Assembly (NCBI GenBank): GCA_021804305.1
Contig: JAJZKF010000005.1
Coordinates: 1 to 14,842 of the forward strand
DNA: 14,842 nt
Source: Microcaldota archaeon
Lineage (GTDB): Archaea; Micrarchaeota; Micrarchaeia; Micrarchaeales; CABMGC01
Reading direction: 5' to 3'
In this document: positions 7,498-11,672 of the stretch, piece after piece
How the letters are laid out: each line of letters opens with the position of its first letter
How positions within the stretch are numbered: position 1 is the first letter of the stretch
The notes under the pieces: generated by a model
The model's database searches: none
What the model was told of the DNA's origin: nothing
What the model saw: only the letters and a program-made list of their open reading frames with translations
Translations under genes and position numbers: made by a program

Positions 7498-8388
7498 TCA
7501 AGTCCGCACTCTAATGGATTTCGAATACTCTATGAATTTAGCTGCAAATCCTTCCTTTTCTATGCCTTCGCAGGCATCGTCTATGCATCTGTTGTTGATC
7601 CTCGCGGCTTCTTCGAGTGCATTGCCATCACCAATCGAACGCTCCTCCATCAGAGTCGTTACGATATTGGGCCTCATCCGCTCCCCCGTTGTGCCATCTC
7701 CCATGTCCATATTCTCCACAAAGTCCTCCATATCGTCGCGTATCTGGAACGCTATCCCTATTCCTTCCCCAAGGCCGTATATCCTATCCGCAATGCCGCT
7801 GCCCTTATAAACTGGGGCGATACTGCACGATGCGCCTATCAGTGCCGCGCTCTTCAGTCTTGCTATCTCCATGTACTGCACCAGCGTAGGCGTCACGCCT
7901 TCAACCTGGCACCTATAATCAAGAGCCTCTCCCGCGCACATCATCATCGCAGCCCTTGTGATATGCCTAAGAACCCTGCTCCCATAAGGCGCAGCCATCT
8001 CTATGGCCTTGGCTATCAGCGCATCGCCTGCAAGTATCGCCGCAGCGCTTCCATATTCCTTATGCACCGTAGGCATTCCCCTTCGCATAAGGTCACCGTC
8101 TATTATGTCATCATGTATGAGCGATGACGTATGCATGAGCTCAGAAGCAACTGCAAGATCTATGAACTCCGAAGGCCTTTCTCCTATCGCTTCTGCGCCT
8201 ATGAAAACAAGGGCGGGACGCAGCAGCTTTCCCGGATGCCCGAGAAGGTGGGATGCCGGACCTGCCAGCTCGCCATTGATGAAATCCTCCTTTCCCAGAG
8301 ACTTCATCACGAGCACTGCCCTATCCAGGCTGCGCTCTATATCAGAAGAGAGCTGCGGTACTGATTCCTCAAGTGTAGATGCCGGCAT
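7498..8388 (-). CDS. Trans-polyprenyl diphosphate synthase (GGPP or longer)
   Basis: This 296-residue all-helical enzyme condenses isopentenyl diphosphate onto allylic diphosphates. It has GKLLRP (53-58), the first Asp-rich motif DDIID (D93, D94, D97) followed by RRG, and the second motif RDDMED (D218, D219, D222). The residues four and five places before the first DDxxD are both Ser (S89, S88 in HTSSLIHDD). Archaeal GGPP synthases usually have a bulky residue at -5 that caps the chain, so a product longer than C20 is possible. The frame extends upstream to 8520, but I place the start at ATG 8388: a TATATATA box lies about 33 bp before it, and the 44 extra residues lack family similarity. Its stop touches the stop of the convergent methyltransferase gene with no spacer. 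Confidence 0.92.
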   Translation of the reverse strand: MPASTLEESVPQLSSDIERSLDRAVLVMKSLGKEDFINGELAGPASHLLGHPGKLLRPALVFIGAEAIGERPSEFIDLAVASELMHTSSLIHDDIIDGDLMRRGMPTVHKEYGSAAAILAGDALIAKAIEMAAPYGSRVLRHITRAAMMMCAGEALDYRCQVEGVTPTLVQYMEIARLKSAALIGASCSIAPVYKGSGIADRIYGLGEGIGIAFQIRDDMEDFVENMDMGDGTTGERMRPNIVTTLMEERSIGDGNALEEAARINNRCIDDACEGIEKEGFAAKFIEYSKSIRVRT

Positions 8389-8416
8389 TTCATCTAGCAA
8401 TAAAGCTAATGAAAGG

Positions 8417-8426
8417 TATATATATT
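8417..8426 (-). promoter_or_regulatory. TATA box for the prenyl synthase gene
   Basis: The minus strand reads AATATATATA, centred about 33 bp upstream of the ATG at 8388. The transcript would have a leader of only a few bases. This supports the shorter start and places the upstream 44-codon extension outside the gene. Confidence 0.55.
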
Positions 8427-8530
8427 GTCTTACAGGCCCCGGTAGATGGGCCTTCCCGCTGGCCCTAATTCTGCAAGCACAAGGCAACTCTGCACGCAGC
8501 CCAGATTCCTCATGCTTCAATCCATACTCT

Positions 8531-8538
8531 ATTTATAT
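8531..8538 (+). promoter_or_regulatory. Likely TATA box for tRNA-His
   Basis: ATTTATAT lies about 40 bp before the mature tRNA 5' end, which would place transcription initiation near 8560 and leave a leader of about 15 nt to be removed. Confidence 0.4.
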
Positions 8539-8574
8539 CTCACGCGGCAGATAATCACTGCGCCATGTCAGTGT

Positions 8575-8645
8575 GCCTTGGTGGTGTAACGGTAGCATAG
8601 AGGACTGTGGATCCTCAGGACCGGGTTCGACCCCCGGTCAAGGCC
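8575..8645 (+). tRNA. tRNA-His (anticodon GTG)
   Basis: The full cloverleaf can be read: acceptor GCCTTGG (8575-8581) pairs with TCAAGGC (8638-8644) with one terminal G-T pair; D arm GTGT/GCAT around AACGGTA; anticodon stem GAGGA/TCCTC with loop CTGTGGA, anticodon GTG at 8607-8609; a four-base variable loop; T arm CCGGG/CCCGG with loop TTCGACC. The discriminator is C73 (8645), as in other tRNA-His. There is no intron and no encoded CCA. The base at -1 is T (8574), so the identity nucleotide G-1 is not encoded and would have to be added after transcription. Confidence 0.97.
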
Positions 8646-8650
8646 TTTTT
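8646..8650 (+). terminator. T-tract terminator of tRNA-His
   Basis: Five consecutive T residues follow the discriminator base directly, which matches the oligo-T termination common for archaeal tRNA genes. Confidence 0.55.
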
Positions 8651-8672
8651 CACTGCGCCAATTCCTGCAAAG

Positions 8673-8724
8673 AAATATAAACTATGCTGCAAATTATCTT
8701 TCGGATGTGCTGTCGCGCATCCGA
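8673..8724 (+). promoter_or_regulatory. TATA box and 5' hairpin before the first tandem P1-like gene
   Basis: AAATATAAAC (8673-8682) is a plausible TATA box, placing the transcript start near 8704. At 8701-8724 lies a 9-bp inverted repeat, TCGGATGTG with CGCATCCGA (one G-T pair, loop CTGTCG). It could be a leader hairpin or an operator at the start site. The gene's ATG follows 24 bases later and an AGGT Shine-Dalgarno-like motif is in between. Confidence 0.4.
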
Positions 8725-8747
8725 TATACTGCATTTAGGTACACGAG

Positions 8748-9731
8748 ATGGAACAGGCTATACAGTATCCACAGACCACGCCTTCCGAAAAGAATTGGCA
8801 GGAGATACTCGCATGGGCTGTAAAATCCGTGGCGGCCCTGCAATCAAAGCTGATAGGCCTAGAGATAAACGAGGCCGTATCAAGGCAGAGCCTTGCCACA
8901 AAGCTGCTAATGTTGATAGCCGGCAAGCAAGCCGAGAAGTCGATAGCACCTTACATAAGCGCGGTGGTGTTTCTGGCATTCACAGGAAGGAGCATAAGCA
9001 GGGAAAATGTAAGCAAGGTTCTCGGCGCGGCCGGATTTCAGGTGAGTGCAAGGCCGCTCAATTTCATATCCACTCTGAATTTCAAGAATACGCTGGCATA
9101 TGCGCCTGCAATCTATTACATCAGCGTTATGAATTCGGTAAAGCTGGGCCCAGATAGCCTTATGAACGTAGTAAATGCGATGGGTGTCGAATCCGATGGG
9201 AAGACCGCGGCAAAAGTCATTAAGATATACTCGGAACTTGCATCGCAGAAAGAATCTTCCCAACGCGCAAACTCAAAGGATTCCCTGCAGCAGAAGCTTG
9301 ACCTGGCCATAGCCCCTGCAGCTAATATGACTGCGGATACTCTGATAAATGAGCTGAACAGGATATTCGAGTATGAAGATACACAGGAGAACATGAGGAA
9401 TGGGCTAGTCCCGTATATTGCCGCTGCTGGGGTGCTTGAGTTCATAGGCAGGGATCCGACAGCAGAAGGGCTCGAGTCTTTCCTCCATGGGGTAAAGCGT
9501 GTTGTGAATGCCGTGGGTATACGCGTTGACAATGGCATGCTCGATTACATACGCAAGCTTAACCTTGGCAGGACGCCTTTAATATACGTTCCTGCGCTAT
9601 ATTTTCTCGCATCGCTTGAGAAAGGACCCACTGTAGAAGGGATAGTCGCCATTCTTGATTCAATAAAGGCACCCTCTGACCCCGCAACCGCCGGATACTT
9701 CCTTACGTTATACAACAGCAACAAATCCTAA
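8748..9731 (+). CDS. Protein of four tandem P1/aL12-N-terminal-like domains (paralogue 1)
   Basis: This 327-residue soluble protein has no assigned family that I recognise. Four segments share the pattern of the archaeal P1 (aL12) N-terminal domain, which is helix (Y/A)-P/I-x-A-x-x-F/L, a Gly turn, helix S-x-E-x-V/I, then A-M/A-G-V/I and a third helix. They are at about 67-112 (PYISAVVFLAFTGRSISREN), 117-165 (YAPAIYYISVMNSVK), 219-272 (VPYIAAAGVLEFIGRD) and 278-323 (YVPALYFLASLEKGPTVEG). They form two pairs separated by a linker of about 54 residues, after an N-terminal helical region. The charged hinge and factor-binding tail of real P1 are absent, so it is not the ribosomal stalk protein itself. 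A paralogue with the same order lies at 10495-11430. In P1 this fold dimerises, so each pair could be an intramolecular dimer. Function is unknown. Confidence 0.8.
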   Translation: MEQAIQYPQTTPSEKNWQEILAWAVKSVAALQSKLIGLEINEAVSRQSLATKLLMLIAGKQAEKSIAPYISAVVFLAFTGRSISRENVSKVLGAAGFQVSARPLNFISTLNFKNTLAYAPAIYYISVMNSVKLGPDSLMNVVNAMGVESDGKTAAKVIKIYSELASQKESSQRANSKDSLQQKLDLAIAPAANMTADTLINELNRIFEYEDTQENMRNGLVPYIAAAGVLEFIGRDPTAEGLESFLHGVKRVVNAVGIRVDNGMLDYIRKLNLGRTPLIYVPALYFLASLEKGPTVEGIVAILDSIKAPSDPATAGYFLTLYNSNKS

Positions 9732-9847
9732 GACAACAGCGTGTCGTGAACCTCTCCAGAAAAGAAGAAAGAGAGAAAATGTGAAGAGAGCGGCGGTACT
9801 ACCAATAATGTACCTAACTAACTACTACCCTGACCTCTTTTTATTCA
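9732..9847. other. First part of a 342-base gene-free region; no gene seen
   Basis: The stretch from 9732 to 10073 lacks a credible gene. This first part is purine-rich (9756-9790) and then T-rich, with CTCTTTTTATTC at 9834-9845, a possible promoter for the repeat that follows. A GTG-initiated frame at 9781 crosses the repeat and has no coding character. Confidence 0.4.
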
Positions 9848-9950
9848 TTTTTATTAGCCTAGAGTATACCCCAACCCCTTGGGGTGGGACACTAATATCG
9901 AAGATGCAACAGTCTTGCGATACAGCATACCCCACAGCTTGCTGTGGGGT
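9848..9950 (+). repeat. Three-hairpin repeat element, copy B (candidate structured RNA)
   Basis: This is the second copy of the element at 5973-6074, in the same orientation. Hairpin 1 is CCCCAA/TTGGGG (9869-9874ff) within the 36 identical bases 9853-9888. The middle hairpin is TGCAA/TTGCG (9905-9909 with 9915-9919, loop CAGTC), unrelated in sequence to copy A. Hairpin 3 is ACCCCACAG/CTGTGGGGT (9929-9937 with 9942-9950, loop CTTG), where A9936-T9943 replaces the C-G pair of copy A. A six-T run follows at 9957-9962, as expected if a transcript ends there. Copy B lost one G after the first hairpin (GGGAC versus GGGGATAC), which weakens an alternative longer stem possible in copy A. Confidence 0.85.
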
Positions 9951-9962
9951 GGTTGATTTTTT
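9929..9962 (+). terminator. Hairpin plus T6, possible 3' end of repeat RNA copy B
   Basis: The 9-bp GC-rich third hairpin is followed by GGTTGA and six T residues. It could end a small RNA or the transcript of the P1-like gene upstream. Copy A lacks the T-run. Confidence 0.4.
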
Positions 9963-9995
9963 AGTAGATTGGGAAAGCAGGATACTCTTCTTGCC

Positions 9996-10057
9996 CACAC
10001 GTCTTTTGACGTATGCCCTATCCGCACTAGGATACGTTTAAGAATTTTAGTATAAAG
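9996..10057 (+). promoter_or_regulatory. Two small inverted repeats and promoter before the membrane protein
   Basis: ACGTC-TTTT-GACGT (9999-10012, with two further pairs outside a mismatch) and TATCC-GCACTA-GGATA (10019-10034) lie just before A/T boxes GTTTAAGAA (about 10036-10044) and TATAAAG (10051-10057). The first box is about 34 bp before the ATG at 10074. The inverted repeats could bind a regulator or be chance. Confidence 0.3.
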
Positions 10058-10073
10058 ACCTTACTGTGATAAA

Positions 10074-10436
10074 ATGGCAAAACAGCAGCCCAAGAAAAAC
10101 AACAACAATGCGATCTTTGCACTGGAATTCGTAGGAAGCCTACTTTATTTGGCTGTCCTTTTCTCCGGCGCAGCGTTCCAGGCATCAGTATGGACTCCTG
10201 TGCTATACGGGATGGCGACGGTAAGCGCCGTAGCGCTCTTCTTCATAAGCATGGCAAACTTCGGGAACAACATGGACAAGCGCATTATCTCGCGCGGTGC
10301 GATGAGTGCAACAGTGTTCGGCGGATTCGCCCTCTTCTCCCTGACGGGCATGACTGCAGGCAGCGGGGGTCTATTTCTCGCTACGCTTCTGGGGTTTGTC
10401 CTCGGATTCATAGGCGCGGGAATCGGTCACCAGTGA
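10074..10436 (+). CDS. Small four-helix membrane protein, unknown
   Basis: This 120-residue protein starts with a basic, Asn-rich tail (MAKQQPKKNNNN) and then has four hydrophobic stretches at about 14-36, 41-62, 75-93 and 98-118, joined by short loops. One loop holds the charged NMDKRIISR (66-74). The final helix is glycine-rich (GFVLGFIGAGIG). I recognise no family. By the positive-inside rule the N-terminus is probably cytoplasmic, and with four helices the C-terminus would be too. It has its own promoter-like sequence, and lies between two paralogous tandem P1-like genes, ending 58 bases before the stop of the second with a hairpin between. Whether it works with them is unknown. Confidence 0.75.
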   Translation: MAKQQPKKNNNNAIFALEFVGSLLYLAVLFSGAAFQASVWTPVLYGMATVSAVALFFISMANFGNNMDKRIISRGAMSATVFGGFALFSLTGMTAGSGGLFLATLLGFVLGFIGAGIGHQ

Positions 10437-10466
10437 AAGCAACTCCTCCTGAAGATGCGGCATCTG

Positions 10467-10488
10467 GGCGGGCAGTTTTCTGCCCGCC
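10467..10488. terminator. Hairpin between convergent genes
   Basis: GGCGGGCAG-TTTT-CTGCCCGCC is a perfect 9-bp stem with a four-T loop, placed between the membrane protein and the oppositely oriented P1-like gene. Being symmetric it could act on both strands. There is no T-run after it. Confidence 0.5.
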
Positions 10489-10494
10489 TTCGTC

Positions 10495-11430
10495 TCATCG
10501 CTCGTTTGTGAAATAGATTGTGAGGATGTATTCGGCGAACGCTTCGTCAATCTGGGCTCCCATCGCACGCATCACGTTCCTTATGTTCTGTATGTTTACA
10601 ACCCTCCCCGCTTCCCTCAGGAAGAATATTATCGGTACATAAGCGAGATCCACTGTACCGTAATTCAGTGAGGAGAAGTAGCCAAGCATGGACTGATCCG
10701 GCTCTATCCCTATCACCTTTATAAGCGTACTGATACTCTCGCCGTTAACCTCCTTCCCCTTGCCGCTGTAAGCCATGACTCCAGCGCCAACCACGTACGG
10801 GAGGAGCCCTTTCTGCATCTGCTGTCCGATGCCTCTGTTCTCAAACGTCCTCCTCAGCTCCATTATCATGATCTTTGCCATAAGCTTCGCAGAGTCTGTT
10901 ATGGGCTTCGCCAGTTTATCATCAAGCAGCCTCTTCTTCGTGCTATAGTCCTCCTTCCGCATCTCGCCGTAGAGCCCGAGCACTCTACCTGCGCCGTCTT
11001 TATCAGCCTTTATTCCCATTGCTTCCACTATCTTCCCCATGCTATCCGCATCGGGCTCCTTCCCAAGGGCCTTCATAAAAAAGAGGGCAGGCACGAACAC
11101 CGCATCGTTCCTGAGGTTTATCAAAGACACGAAGTTCATGATCCCGGTGTCGGGGTTTATGCCTATCGAGCTTATTATGCTTTCTACGCTTTCCCTGTTC
11201 ACATACTTTCCTGAAAATGCCAAGAGGCTCACTGCACCTATGTACGGAGACACTGCCTCTTCGGCCTTTTTGCCTCCCACAGCCATCATGACTTTCTGCA
11301 TCACTCCCTCCTGTTCGACAGCCTTGCCTACGCTATCTGATATCAGGCTTATGAACACTTCAGTAGCCTCGGATATCACCTCTCCGAGCTTGCCCTCTAT
11401 TACCCTTATGTTATTCGAACCGTCTTCCAT
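10495..11430 (-). CDS. Protein of four tandem P1/aL12-N-terminal-like domains (paralogue 2)
   Basis: This 311-residue protein is a paralogue of the one at 8748-9731, with the same order: an N-terminal helical region, two P1-like units (about 62-105, PYIGAVSLLAFSGKYVNRES; and 109-156, FVPALFFMKALGKEPDADSM), a helical linker (157-209), and two more units (210-256, PYVVGAGVMAYSGKGKEVNG; 262-307, YVPIIFFLREAGRVVNIQNI). Each unit carries the Gly turn and the A-M-G or I-G-I step before the third helix. The P1 acidic hinge and C-terminal factor-binding tail are missing. I start it at ATG 11430; a GTG at 11484 would add 18 residues rich in His, Cys and Trp that the paralogue lacks. A TATA-like box on the minus strand (11487-11498) gives a leader of about 40 nt. 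Function is unknown. Confidence 0.8.
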   Translation of the reverse strand: MEDGSNNIRVIEGKLGEVISEATEVFISLISDSVGKAVEQEGVMQKVMMAVGGKKAEEAVSPYIGAVSLLAFSGKYVNRESVESIISSIGINPDTGIMNFVSLINLRNDAVFVPALFFMKALGKEPDADSMGKIVEAMGIKADKDGAGRVLGLYGEMRKEDYSTKKRLLDDKLAKPITDSAKLMAKIMIMELRRTFENRGIGQQMQKGLLPYVVGAGVMAYSGKGKEVNGESISTLIKVIGIEPDQSMLGYFSSLNYGTVDLAYVPIIFFLREAGRVVNIQNIRNVMRAMGAQIDEAFAEYILTIYFTNER

Positions 11431-11486
11431 AATCCAAACCAATATAACGCAATGCCATACATCAGCATGATTGATTTGCACCAACA

Positions 11487-11507
11487 GCTTTTTATTCTTT
11501 ATATGCC
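11487..11507. promoter_or_regulatory. Divergent promoter region for P1-like paralogue 2 and STT3
   Basis: The minus strand reads GAATAAAAAGCT (11498-11487), and the plus strand CTTTATATG (11497-11505). Two opposite TATA boxes so overlap in about 20 bp. If the plus-strand box is used, the oligosaccharyltransferase mRNA would have a leader of roughly 140 nt; a second A/T box, GTTAAAAAG (11607-11615), would give a shorter one. Confidence 0.4.
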
Positions 11508-11518
11508 AGAGATATCTG

Positions 11519-11607
11519 CTTTGCCGTCAATGTCGTGTCCGGCCGAAAGGTCCATAGCTTCGCAGCGACGCTTGCAATTCGGTAGTTCAATAGGCATAAG
11601 GCCAAAG
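11519..11607 (+). other. Possible structured leader upstream of STT3
   Basis: The ends CTTTGCC (11519-11525) and GGCCAAAG (11600-11607) can pair with one bulge and enclose about 75 nt. Inside is GGCC-GAAA-GGTC (11541-11552), a stem capped by a GNRA-type tetraloop, and a weaker stem near 11571. No reading frame with coding character was seen. It resembles no tRNA, C/D or H/ACA box RNA that I can identify. Confidence 0.25.
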
Positions 11608-11672
11608 TTAAAAAGAGTGTTTCATTGGGAAGCGGTATCTCGGAATCCAATATCGGAAAGTCTGCAGGAAGA

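Noticed and set aside
8389..8520. 44-codon N-terminal extension of the prenyl synthase
   Set aside because: It contains the TATATATA promoter box, and the extra residues are unlike the family; ATG 8388 gives a normal length.
8684..9157. 157-codon frame on the plus strand
   Set aside because: It overlaps the first tandem P1-like gene in another frame, begins within its promoter and leader hairpin, and has a composition unlike the neighbouring genes.
8748..9731. Ribosomal protein P1/aL12 itself
   Set aside because: It has four domain copies, three times the normal length, and lacks the acidic hinge and C-terminal factor-binding tail.
9781..10041. 86-codon frame on the plus strand
   Set aside because: It runs through the conserved three-hairpin repeat; a similar frame at 5969 across copy A arises for the same reason, so the shared peptide reflects the repeat, not a gene.
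11519..11607. A tRNA gene with a long variable arm
   Set aside because: The ends pair only with a bulge, no T arm with a 5-bp stem and TTC loop can be formed, and no anticodon arm is found.
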